Assembly: GCF_008704205.1 (NCBI RefSeq)
Contig: NZ_VXLC01000015.1
Coordinates: 186,001 to 250,000 of the forward strand
Length of the DNA: 64,000 nt
DNA from: Nocardia colli
GTDB taxonomy: Bacteria > Actinomycetota > Actinomycetes > Mycobacteriales > Mycobacteriaceae
Direction: 5' to 3'
A program made the position numbers and the translations under genes. The notes below the pieces were generated by a model. The model was not told where the DNA came from and did not search any database. It saw nothing but the letters and a program-made list of their open reading frames with translations. Shown piece after piece: positions 1 through 8,175 of the stretch. The first letter of the stretch is position 1, and each line of letters opens with the position of its first letter.

Positions 1-1038
1 GCCAAGGTGATCGCCTTCGACGAGCCGACGTCCTCGCTGTCCGACCACGAAACCGAATCGCTGTTCGCGTTGATCGGCCGGCTGCGGGAGCGGGGCCTGG
101 CGGTGATCTACGTGTCGCATCGGATGCGGGAGATCTTCCAGCTCGCCGATCGGGTCGCGGTCCTGCGCGACGGCGCGCTGGTCGGGGTGCGCGCGACCGC
201 GGATACCGACGATCAAGAGATCGTCCGCATGATGGTCGGCCGCGACCTGTCCACGCTGTTCACCCGCGGGCCGAGCACGCCGGGCCGGGTTGTCCTCGGT
301 GTCGACGCGGTCACCACCGACGACGTGCAGGACGTGAGCCTCCAGGTACGGGCCGGTGAAGTGGTCGCGCTGGCCGGACTGGTCGGCGCGGGCCGCTCCG
401 AACTGGCGGGCGCGCTGGCCGGCGATCACCCGATCCGCTCCGGCACGGTGCGCGTCGACGGCAAGCAACTGCGGTTGCGTCAACCACGGGACGCGGTGCG
501 GGCCGGCATCGGCTACGCGCCGGAAGAGCGCAAAGCCCAAGCCCTGCTGCTGCATCGCGGTGTGCGCGACAACATTTCGCTGGCCATGCTCGACCACCTG
601 CGGCGGTTGCGCTTCGTCAAAGCGGGCGAGGAACGTCGGCTCGCCCAGCACTACGTCGACTCGTTGCGGGTGCGCACGCCCTCGATCGAACAGGAGGTGC
701 GCAAACTCTCCGGCGGCAACCAGCAGAAAGTGGTGCTGGCCCGCTGGCTGGCCCGCAAACCCAAGGTGCTGATCCTGGACGAGCCGACCCGCGGCGTCGA
801 CGTCGGCGCGAAGGCCGAGATCTACCGAATCATCGAGGAATTGGCCGAAGCCGGGGTGGCGGTGCTGGTGATCTCCTCGGAACTACCCGAAGTGCTCGGC
901 CTGGCCGACCGGATCGTCGTCATGCAGCACGGGCGCGTCACCGGCGAACTGGACCGCAGCGCAGCCAGCGAGGAGGCCATCCTCGCGCTGGCCATGGCCG
1001 CAGACCTGACGTCGAACACATCTCGAGGGAACCAATGA
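1..1038 (+). CDS. Sugar ABC transporter ATP-binding protein (RbsA/MglA type), 5' partial
   Basis: The frame is open from the first base, so the gene starts outside the window. These ATPases carry two fused cassettes. What is visible is the Walker B/H-loop end of the first (AFDEPTSSLSD, then YVSHRM) and the whole second cassette. The second has the degenerate Walker A typical of this family (GLVGAGRSELAG), the signature LSGGNQQKV and Walker B VLILDEPTRGVD. It would energise import of a pentose, hexose or deoxysugar through the permease encoded next, whose ATG overlaps this stop (ATGA). The downstream galactonate-type catabolic genes suggest galactose or a related sugar as substrate; that is inference. 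The periplasmic binding protein is not in the window. Confidence 0.93.
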   Translation, partial: AKVIAFDEPTSSLSDHETESLFALIGRLRERGLAVIYVSHRMREIFQLADRVAVLRDGALVGVRATADTDDQEIVRMMVGRDLSTLFTRGPSTPGRVVLGVDAVTTDDVQDVSLQVRAGEVVALAGLVGAGRSELAGALAGDHPIRSGTVRVDGKQLRLRQPRDAVRAGIGYAPEERKAQALLLHRGVRDNISLAMLDHLRRLRFVKAGEERRLAQHYVDSLRVRTPSIEQEVRKLSGGNQQKVVLARWLARKPKVLILDEPTRGVDVGAKAEIYRIIEELAEAGVAVLVISSELPEVLGLADRIVVMQHGRVTGELDRSAASEEAILALAMAADLTSNTSRGNQ

Positions 1039-2093
1039 CCGAGCAACAACTCGAATTGCCGCCGCCGGTGGCCACCGCCACACCGGCGCCCGCGCTGTCC
1101 CGCTATACCGCCGCGCTCACTCCGCGGCGACTGCTGCACGCGATCGGCCCGGGAAATCTCAGCCTGATCGGCGCGCTCGTGGTCATCGTCGCGATCTTCG
1201 GCTCGCTCAACGACGGCTACCTCGATCCGGCGAACCTGGCCGGAATCGGTGACGCGGTCACGGTATTCGGCCTGCTGGCCGTCGTGCAGACCGTGGTGAT
1301 CATCTGCGGTGCGCTCGACATCTCGGTCGGCTCGCAAGCAGGCGTCGCCTCGGTGATCAGCGCGATGGCGTTCACCGCGACCTCGGGCAACGCCTTCCTG
1401 GGCATCCTCGCCGCGGTCGGCATCGGCGTGCTGCTCGGCCTGGTGAACGGGCTGATCATCGTCTACGGGCGGGTGAACCCGGTGATCGCGACGCTGGCCA
1501 CGCTGGCCGCGTACAAGGGGCTGGCCCAACTGATCTCGGGCGGCAAGGCGCAAGGCTTCGTCCTGGACAACGACCTGTTCATCTTCCTGGCGCGCGGCAA
1601 GATCATCGGGCTGCCTGTTCCGGTGATTATTCTCGCGATCGTCGCGCTGGCCGTGCACGTGCTGCTGAAGTACACCGATATCGGTCGCAATATCTATGCC
1701 ATCGGCGGAAACGACACCGCCGCACGGCTTTCCGGCATCAACATCAACAAGTATCTGATCGCGGTGTTCGTGCTCGCCGGTGTGGTGGCCGCGATCGCGG
1801 GCATCATCCTGACCGCACGCACCGGGTCGGGGCAGCCGGTCTCCGGCAGTGAAGGTCTGGAGCTGAAGGCCATCACCGCGGCGGCGCTCGGTGGGTGTGC
1901 GCTCAAGGGCGGTAAGGGGACGGTCGGCGGCACGCTGCTGGCGGTCGTGCTGCTCGGTGCTCTGGACAACGGGCTGAATGTCGTTGGCGTCAATACATTT
2001 TGGCAGAACGTCGCGCAGGGGTCATTGCTGGTTGCCGCAGTGGTCATTCAGCAGCGACGCAGCGGGGAACGTGCGGTCGGATTGCCGACCTGA
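1035..2093 (+). CDS. Sugar ABC transporter permease (RbsC-like)
   Basis: A 352-residue membrane protein of the branched-chain/ribose permease family (BPD_transp_2). A hydrophilic N-terminal tail of about 40 residues is followed by eight or more hydrophobic segments. The family's conserved glycine-rich stretch TAAALGGCALKGGKGTVGG lies near the C-terminus, with AIGGNDTAARLSGI in the middle. It forms the channel of the importer energised by the preceding ATPase, with which it is translationally coupled. A 55-bp gap separates it from the lactonase gene, so the transport and catabolic genes are probably one operon. Confidence 0.93.
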   Translation: MTEQQLELPPPVATATPAPALSRYTAALTPRRLLHAIGPGNLSLIGALVVIVAIFGSLNDGYLDPANLAGIGDAVTVFGLLAVVQTVVIICGALDISVGSQAGVASVISAMAFTATSGNAFLGILAAVGIGVLLGLVNGLIIVYGRVNPVIATLATLAAYKGLAQLISGGKAQGFVLDNDLFIFLARGKIIGLPVPVIILAIVALAVHVLLKYTDIGRNIYAIGGNDTAARLSGININKYLIAVFVLAGVVAAIAGIILTARTGSGQPVSGSEGLELKAITAAALGGCALKGGKGTVGGTLLAVVLLGALDNGLNVVGVNTFWQNVAQGSLLVAAVVIQQRRSGERAVGLPT

Positions 2094-2148
2094 TGCGGAA
2101 CCCGCACCGCCGCAGCCCATTTGACCTCCACTATCTCAGGAGCGAACC

Positions 2149-3045
2149 ATGATCACCTTGCGCGCGCATCCGTGCGCTCCGCCGCCCGGGGTGCTGTGTG
2201 AAAGCCCGGTGTGGGACAGCAGGACCCAGGAACTGGTGTGGGTCGACATCCGCGGCGGTCACATCCATCGCGCGGTACTGGACGGACCCGACCTCGCCCT
2301 TCGATCGACGATCAGCTTGGCGCCGCCGGTCAGCGCGGTCGTGCCCTGTGCGTCCGGCGGTCTGGTCGCGACCGTGGGCGACACCGTCTATCGAATCGCC
2401 GACGACGGCGCCGCCACACCGATCGCCGCAATACCGTTGCCGGCGGACGGGATTCGGCGCCGTCTGAACGACGCGAAGGCCGACCCGCATGGACGCCTGC
2501 TCGCGGGCACCATGTCCGAAGACGGCGTCGAGGGGAGCGCCGCCCTGTACCGGCTCGACCCGGACGGTGCGCTGACCACCCTCCGCGACGGCGTCACCAT
2601 CTCCAACGGACTCGACTGGAGCCCGGACGGCACCGTCCTCTACTACGCGGACAGCCCGACGAAACGAGTGGACGCCTTCGACTACGACATCGCCACCGGC
2701 ACGTTCAGCGGTGGCCGGACCTTCGCGCGATTCTTCGGCGGCGACCCCGACGGCCTGACCGTCGACGGGGAAGGCTGGGTGTGGGTAGCGGTCTGGGGCG
2801 CCGGACAGGTGCACGGATTCGACCCCGCCGGGCATCGGCGCGTGATCATCGAGGTCGGCCCGTCGCAGGTGTCCAGCTGCGTATTCGCCGGGCCGGACCT
2901 GAGCGTCCTGGTGATCACCACCGCCGCCGAAGGCCGGGGCGCCGCAGAACCCGACGCCGGCCGGCTGTTCACCTGTATCCCGGGCGCCGTCGGCTTACCC
3001 GGAACCGCTTACGCCGATGCGGGGTTGGTGCGCAGCGATGGCTGA
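2149..3045 (+). CDS. SMP-30/gluconolactonase family lactonase
   Basis: A 298-residue six-bladed propeller of the SMP-30/regucalcin/LRE family. Expected metal-site surroundings are visible: LCESPVW near residue 18, RRRLNDAKADPHGR near 106, and NGLDWSPDG followed by YYADS near 150-165. These enzymes open sugar-acid lactones. Between a sugar dehydrogenase and a galactonate dehydratase, the likely substrate is D-galactono-lactone. The ATG at 2149 has AGGAG eleven bases upstream. The stop overlaps the start of the aldolase gene. Confidence 0.88.
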   Translation: MITLRAHPCAPPPGVLCESPVWDSRTQELVWVDIRGGHIHRAVLDGPDLALRSTISLAPPVSAVVPCASGGLVATVGDTVYRIADDGAATPIAAIPLPADGIRRRLNDAKADPHGRLLAGTMSEDGVEGSAALYRLDPDGALTTLRDGVTISNGLDWSPDGTVLYYADSPTKRVDAFDYDIATGTFSGGRTFARFFGGDPDGLTVDGEGWVWVAVWGAGQVHGFDPAGHRRVIIEVGPSQVSSCVFAGPDLSVLVITTAAEGRGAAEPDAGRLFTCIPGAVGLPGTAYADAGLVRSDG

Positions 3046-3649
3046 CGACCTCTTGCAATTGAGTACACCGGTCATCGCGATCCTGCGCGCCCCGACCGCG
3101 TCCCGATTCGCCGAAGTCACCGCCGTGCTGCACGAATCCGGCATCACCGCAGTCGAATTCACGCTCACGAGCGACGGCGCCTTGGACGCGCTGCGGGACT
3201 GCGCGGGATTCGACCATCCGATCGGCGTCGGCACCGTCCGCACCGCCGACGACGCGAACCGCGCGGTCGACGCCGGCGCCGCCTACCTGATCACCCCGAT
3301 CGTCAGCGACGACGTCATCGAACAAGGACTCCGGCTGGGCGTTCCGGTGATCTCAGGCGCGTTCACCCCCACCGAGATTCACCGCGCCTGGTCGGCCGGC
3401 AGCACCATGATCAAGGTCTTCCCCGCCTCGGTCGGCGGCCCGGATTACCTCCGCGCCATCCGCGCACCCCTGCCCGATATTCCTTTGGTGCCCACCGGGG
3501 GCGTTGCCCTCCAGGACGCCAAGGCCTACATGGACGCGGGTGCCACCGCTCTCGGGATCGGTTCCCCGCTCATCGGCGACGCCTGCACCGGCGGCGACCT
3601 CGACGCCCTCCGCGAACGCGTGGCGTTACTGCGCGAGGAGTTGTCATGA
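3038..3649 (+). CDS. 2-keto-3-deoxy-6-phosphogluconate/galactonate aldolase
   Basis: A 203-residue class I aldolase of the KDPG/KHG (Eda/DgoA) family. The Schiff-base lysine motif is clear (TMIKVFPAS, about residue 126). The N-terminal catalytic glutamate region VEFTLTS, the phosphate loop PTGG and the end motif GIGSPL are also visible. It cleaves 2-keto-3-deoxy-6-phospho-sugar acids to pyruvate and glyceraldehyde 3-phosphate. The ATG at 3038 overlaps the lactonase stop by eight bases and gives the usual Eda start; an in-frame upstream ATG at 3017 would add seven residues. With the linked galactonate dehydratase, the KDPGal activity is the more likely one. Confidence 0.9.
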   Translation: MADDLLQLSTPVIAILRAPTASRFAEVTAVLHESGITAVEFTLTSDGALDALRDCAGFDHPIGVGTVRTADDANRAVDAGAAYLITPIVSDDVIEQGLRLGVPVISGAFTPTEIHRAWSAGSTMIKVFPASVGGPDYLRAIRAPLPDIPLVPTGGVALQDAKAYMDAGATALGIGSPLIGDACTGGDLDALRERVALLREELS

Positions 3650-3721
3650 ACGAGCGGCAGCCGGCCATCACCGAGGTGCGGTCGTGACCGGCAGCGCGCC
3701 GGTCGTGCGGGACGGATTGTC

Positions 3722-4666
3722 ATGAGGGGCAAGCTGGTAACGCTCGGCGAGGCCATCGGAGTCGTGGCGGCCACCGATCCGGGGCCGTTGACTTCGGGTG
3801 CGGCGATGCGGATGGATTTCGCGGGTGCCGAAGCGACGGTTGCGATCGGGGTCAGTCGGTTAGGGCACGACAGCGCGTGGGTGGGCAGTGTCGGGGACGA
3901 CGCGGTCGGCACGATGGTGCTGGATCGACTACGGGCCGAGCGAGTCGATGTGTCCCGCTGCCGAATTGATCCGGAGCTGCCGAGCGGTTTGATGCTGCGC
4001 GAGCGGCGGACCGCGGACCGGATCCGGGTCACCTACTACCGGCGAGGTCTCGCAGGTTCCAAGCTGTCGGTAGCCGAGGTCGACAAGGAGCAGATCGCGG
4101 CGGCGGGCGTCCTGCATCTGACCGGAATCACCCCGGCACTCAGCCAGACCGCGCGCGACGCAGTCCACGCCGCCTTGGACGCGGCCGTCGATGCCGGTGT
4201 CCTCGTGTCACTGGACATCAACTACCGCAGCGCCCTCTGGTCCCGATCCGAGGCCGCCGCGGAGCTGGCGAAACTGGTGTCGCGGTCCGACATCGTCTTC
4301 GCCGGCACCGACGAAGCCGCGCTCCTGGTGCCCACCGCGAGCCCGGCGGCAATGGCCGAATCTCTTGCCGCACTGGGCCCGTCACAGGTCGTACTGAAGC
4401 TCGGCGCCGATGGTGCGCTCGCACTGCACCGCGGCCGCCAGATCAGGCAACCGGTGCTCCCGGTGACCATGGTCGATCCGGTAGGGGCGGGTGACGCGTT
4501 CGTCGCCGGCTACCTCGCGGGCGTCCTCGACGGCGGCCCGGTCCGGCACAACCTGCGGTTGGCCGCGACCTGCGGCGCATTCGCGGTATCGGTACCCGGC
4601 GATTGGGCCGGCCTGCCGTTCCGCCGCGAACTCGACTTGCTCACCGGCACAGACATTCAACGTTGA
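3722..4666 (+). CDS. PfkB-family sugar kinase, probable 2-keto-3-deoxygluconate/galactonate kinase
   Basis: A 314-residue ribokinase-fold kinase. The C-terminal PfkB signature DPVGAGDAFVAGYL holds the catalytic Asp, and the N-terminal pattern GEAIGVVA...AGAEATVAIGVSRLG fits KDG kinases. It would phosphorylate 2-keto-3-deoxygalactonate, made by the dehydratase downstream, to give the substrate of the aldolase upstream. A 72-bp gap before it holds only a short stretch with no recognisable gene. The start at 3722 has a poor ribosome binding site, so expression may depend on read-through from upstream. Confidence 0.87.
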   Translation: MRGKLVTLGEAIGVVAATDPGPLTSGAAMRMDFAGAEATVAIGVSRLGHDSAWVGSVGDDAVGTMVLDRLRAERVDVSRCRIDPELPSGLMLRERRTADRIRVTYYRRGLAGSKLSVAEVDKEQIAAAGVLHLTGITPALSQTARDAVHAALDAAVDAGVLVSLDINYRSALWSRSEAAAELAKLVSRSDIVFAGTDEAALLVPTASPAAMAESLAALGPSQVVLKLGADGALALHRGRQIRQPVLPVTMVDPVGAGDAFVAGYLAGVLDGGPVRHNLRLAATCGAFAVSVPGDWAGLPFRRELDLLTGTDIQR

Positions 4667-4683
4667 CCACGAAGGGAAGAGCA

Positions 4684-5439
4684 TTGAGTCGCCTGTCAGA
4701 CCGAGTCGCGGTCGTCACCGGTGCGGCATCGGGCATCGGGGCCGCCACGGCCCAGCGCCTCGCCGAAGAGGGGGCCTCGGTCGTCGTCGCCGATATCGCC
4801 GAAACCGGGGGAGCGGAGGTGGCCGCGAAGATCCGCGCGGCGGGGCATCGCGCCGAATTCGTCCGCTGCGACGTCTCGCGCGAAGAGTCGTGGGCGGAGC
4901 TGCGGGACCGGGTCAACGAACTGTTCGGCCCACTGGATGCGCTGTGCAGCAACGCCTCCAAGCAGGCCACCATCCCCGCGCACGAGCTGACCCGCCCGCA
5001 GTGGGACGAAGGTCTGGCGGTCAACCTGACGCCGCTGTTCCTCGGTGTGCGCACCTTCATCGACGATCTGCAATCCCGCAAGGGCAACGTGGTCGCCATC
5101 TCCAGCGTGCACGCCCAGTTCGGCCTGCCCGGGTACCCGGTGTACGCCGCCGCGAAGGGTGGTTTGACCGCCCTGGTCCGGCAACTCGCCGTGGAATACG
5201 GCGGGTCCCGCGTGCGATTCAACGCCATCCTGCCCGGCCCAGTTCTCACGCCGGTCTGGGACGACGTCGACGAGGACGGCCGACGAATGTCGGCCCGCGC
5301 CACCGCCCTCGACCGATTGGGCAAACCCGAGGAGGTCGCCGCCGCGGTCGCCTTCCTCGCCTCCGACGACGCCTCGTTCATCACCGGCGCGAACCTGGTC
5401 GTCGACGGCGGCTGGAGCGTACGAAAGGAGTCCCGGTGA
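4684..5439 (+). CDS. SDR-family dehydrogenase, probable sugar (galactose) 1-dehydrogenase
   Basis: A 251-residue short-chain dehydrogenase with the cofactor loop TGAASGIG near the N-terminus, a catalytic serine in ISSVHAQFG, and YAAAKGG giving YxxxK. Its C-terminal FITGANLVVDGGW is standard for classical SDRs. In this operon the missing first step is oxidation of the aldose to its lactone, so galactose 1-dehydrogenase is the best guess; substrate cannot be read from sequence. The TTG at 4684 is chosen because GAAGGGAAGA lies just upstream and it gives a normal SDR N-terminus. A longer in-frame start at 4603 would overlap the kinase gene. Confidence 0.85.
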   Translation: MSRLSDRVAVVTGAASGIGAATAQRLAEEGASVVVADIAETGGAEVAAKIRAAGHRAEFVRCDVSREESWAELRDRVNELFGPLDALCSNASKQATIPAHELTRPQWDEGLAVNLTPLFLGVRTFIDDLQSRKGNVVAISSVHAQFGLPGYPVYAAAKGGLTALVRQLAVEYGGSRVRFNAILPGPVLTPVWDDVDEDGRRMSARATALDRLGKPEEVAAAVAFLASDDASFITGANLVVDGGWSVRKESR

Positions 5440-6581
5440 AGATCACCGCACTGACCACCTACCTGGTCGCGCCGCGCTGGTGTTTCCTGCGCATCGACAC
5501 CGACGAGGGCATCACCGGCTGGGGCGAACCGGTGATCGAGGGCCGCGCGCACACCGTCGCCGCCGCCGTCGGCGAACTGGCCGACTACCTCATCGGCAAG
5601 GACCCGATGAGCATCGAAGCGCACTGGCAGGTGCTCACCAAGGGCGGCTTCTATCGCGGCGGTCCGATCCTGTCCAGCGCGGTCGCCGGCATCGACCAAG
5701 CCCTCTGGGACATCACCGGCAAGGCCCTCGGCGTACCCGTCTGGCAGTTGCTCGGCGGCGCGGTCCGCGACCGGATCCGGGTGTACAGCTGGATCGGCGG
5801 CGACCGCCCCGACGACGTCGCCCAAGCCGCGCTCGAACGAAAACAGCAGGGCTTCACCGCGATCAAGATGAACGGCTCGGCCGAACTCGAATTGATCGAC
5901 ACACCACGCGCGACCACCGCCATCGTCGATCGCGTCGCCGCCGTACGCGAAGCCACCGGCGACGACTTCGACATCGCCGTCGACTTCCACGGCCGCCTCT
6001 CCGTCGCGATGGCGCGGCGAGTGCTGCCCCTGCTCGAGCCGTACCTGCCCTTCTTCGTCGAAGAGCCGCTGGTGCCCGAGGTGAGCGACCGGATCGGCGA
6101 GATCACCCGCGCGACCAGCATTCCCATCGCCACCGGCGAACGACTGTTCTCCCGGTGGGACTTCCACGCGGTGATCGACCAGGGCATCGCGGTCGTGCAG
6201 CCGGATCTCTCGCACGCGGGCGGCATCTCCGAGGTCCGCCGGATAGCGGCTCTCGCCGAGAGCCGCGACGTGGCGATCGCGCCGCACTGCCCGCTCGGTC
6301 CGATCGCGCTGGCCGCCTGCCTGCAGGTCGGTTTCGCCACCCCCAACCTGCTCATCCAGGAACAAAGCCTCGGCATCCACTACAACACCGGATCCGACCT
6401 ACTCGACTACCTCGTAGACCCCACCGTCTTTGCTTACCGCGACGGCTATGTCGACCTATTGAACGCGCCAGGTCTCGGAATCGAGATCGACGAGAAGGCG
6501 GTGGCCCGAGCCGCCGAACTGGGCCATCGCTGGCGAAATCCGATCTGGTACCGCAAGGACGGTTCCTTCGCCGAATGGTGA
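5436..6581 (+). CDS. dgoD: D-galactonate dehydratase
   Basis: A 381-residue member of the enolase superfamily, mandelate-racemase branch. It aligns from memory with E. coli DgoD almost throughout: ITALTTYLVAPRWCFL at the start, WGEPVIEGRA, GGFYRGGPIL, the acid/base histidine region VDFHGR, metal ligand EEP, TGERLFSR, the catalytic histidine in APHCPLGPIALAACL, LLIQEQSLGIHYN, and a terminal SFAEW. It removes water from D-galactonate to give 2-keto-3-deoxygalactonate. The true start is the GTG at 5436, which overlaps the SDR stop (GTGA); the frame is open far upstream but that part is not coding. This gene fixes the operon's identity as galactonate-type catabolism. Confidence 0.93.
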   Translation: MKITALTTYLVAPRWCFLRIDTDEGITGWGEPVIEGRAHTVAAAVGELADYLIGKDPMSIEAHWQVLTKGGFYRGGPILSSAVAGIDQALWDITGKALGVPVWQLLGGAVRDRIRVYSWIGGDRPDDVAQAALERKQQGFTAIKMNGSAELELIDTPRATTAIVDRVAAVREATGDDFDIAVDFHGRLSVAMARRVLPLLEPYLPFFVEEPLVPEVSDRIGEITRATSIPIATGERLFSRWDFHAVIDQGIAVVQPDLSHAGGISEVRRIAALAESRDVAIAPHCPLGPIALAACLQVGFATPNLLIQEQSLGIHYNTGSDLLDYLVDPTVFAYRDGYVDLLNAPGLGIEIDEKAVARAAELGHRWRNPIWYRKDGSFAEW

Positions 6582-7083
6582 ATCACCCTGCCGGTGCGGT
6601 TGCCGGCCCGTAACAACGGAGAAACTGCCGTGGTCGCTTACATTCTGATTTCCGCCCTCCGACTCGCCGCACCCCCGGCCGAGCGGATGTACGAACCCGA
6701 CGAGCACACCGTGATCGACGACCGTGCACAGGATGCGCGCGTCGACGACGACCCCGCAGCGCGGGTGGACGACGCGGCGCAGGTGCGTCCAGCGGCACTT
6801 GCGCCTCCACCGCGGGTGATCACGCCACTACAACGTGACCCACATCCACCCAGAGATATCCCGGCCGGGGGAGCCGGCAGCCCGCCCCGCAAGCAACGAT
6901 TGAGAATCGTGCCGGACCCTGCGCGGCAGGTGAACCGGGGTGGTCCTCGGGAGCAGAAACGTGCCTAGCGGCCCACGACACTCGACCTGACGCCTCCGGC
7001 CGAAGCACGCTCAGGCGTAACGTTCGCTGTGCGTGCCTTCACCATCGGACGCACAGGTACCTCGGACGAACGGAGGACGCCGA
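6582..7083. other. Intergenic stretch with no supported gene
   Basis: About 500 bases between dgoD and the hydrolase gene. Open frames exist on both strands (for example 6594-6968 on plus) but their products are low-complexity, rich in Arg, Pro, Ala and Asp, and resemble no family known to me. No tRNA, riboswitch or strong terminator was recognised by eye. The last 50 bases presumably carry the promoter of the hydrolase gene. Confidence 0.6.
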
Positions 7084-7938
7084 GTGGACGTCGAGACCCG
7101 CGACATACCAACGCGATTGGGGACTCTCCACGTCCAGATCACCGGCACCGGCGACCCCATCCTCCTGTGGCCGAGCCTGTTGCTGGACCACACCCTGTGG
7201 CAAGCCCAAGTCGACCATTTCGCCCCGCGATTCACCACCATCGCCCTCGACCCACCCGGCCACGGCGCCAGCACTCCGCTCACCCGAACCTTCACCTTCG
7301 ACGAATGCGCCACCTGCATCGCACAGATCCTCGACGAACTCGGCTTCGATCGCGCCCACATCATCGGCAACTCCTGGGGCGCGATGATCGGCGCGACCTT
7401 CGCCGCGCGCTATCCCGATCGCGTGTCCACCGCCGTCCTGATGAACGGCACCGCCTCACCCGCCCCGCGACGCCAACGCCTCGAATACGCCGCGCTGCTG
7501 GCCATCGCACGAGTGCTGCGCGGCATCCGCCCGCCCCTCACCCGCTCGGTCGTCTCCGCGTTCCTCGGCCCGACCTCGCGCCGAACCCGGCCGGAGGTGG
7601 TCGAGACCATGCTGCACGTAGCGCGCGCCAACAACGTCGCATCCGTGACTCCGGCAATCCGCAGCGTGGTTTCGCAACGACCGGATCAACGCCGGCTGCT
7701 CGGCGAGATCCGCACCCCCACCCTCGTCGTAGCGGGTCGTGAGGACGCGACTTTCCCACCCGCCGAGGTCGAGGAGATGGCGCGCTGCATCCCCGACGCC
7801 GAGTTCGTTCTGCTCGACGGCGCAGCCCATCTCGTCGCCCTGGAAGTCCCGGACACCGTCAACACGCTGATCGACGACTTCCTGACCCGGCAGCCACCCT
7901 CCAGCCACCCGTCGAATCCGCTGCATCCAGCGGAGTGA
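7084..7938 (+). CDS. Alpha/beta-fold hydrolase
   Basis: A 284-residue alpha/beta hydrolase. The nucleophile elbow is GNSWG (near residue 95), the cap region follows, a late Asp lies in VAGREDATFP, and the catalytic His in DGAAHLVALE. An N-terminal RLGTLHVQITGTGDPILLWPSLL is typical of lactonase- or haloperoxidase-like members such as 3-oxoadipate enol-lactonases. GTG 7084 is preferred because CGGAGGA lies seven bases upstream; an ATG at 7033 would add 17 residues without a clear ribosome binding site. The substrate is unknown and there is no operon partner. Confidence 0.82.
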   Translation: MDVETRDIPTRLGTLHVQITGTGDPILLWPSLLLDHTLWQAQVDHFAPRFTTIALDPPGHGASTPLTRTFTFDECATCIAQILDELGFDRAHIIGNSWGAMIGATFAARYPDRVSTAVLMNGTASPAPRRQRLEYAALLAIARVLRGIRPPLTRSVVSAFLGPTSRRTRPEVVETMLHVARANNVASVTPAIRSVVSQRPDQRRLLGEIRTPTLVVAGREDATFPPAEVEEMARCIPDAEFVLLDGAAHLVALEVPDTVNTLIDDFLTRQPPSSHPSNPLHPAE

Positions 7939-8175
7939 TCCGGCTCACGATTCGATCTTGGGCAATCCGAGAAAATCCCGCTGAACAGCAGTGATGTCGC
8001 AGATAGCACGCATATATCCAGGAAAACCCGGTGATTTGTGTCAGTCCCACCCGGTTAACTGATGGTCGCCCGATGAGTTCGAGCACCCGAGTCCGTCTCA
8101 TTCATTGTGGCGCCGGGACCTCGACCCTCCAGGGGCCACACGTGCAACTGTCAACCATCTGCCCGGAGGTATCCG

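Noticed and set aside
4491..5435. Long in-frame 5' extension of dgoD
   Set aside because: Low-complexity Arg-rich translation overlapping the SDR gene; DgoD homology starts exactly at the GTG at 5436.
6594..6968. 124-codon frame after dgoD
   Set aside because: Low-complexity product, no convincing ribosome binding site, no recognisable family; treated as intergenic.
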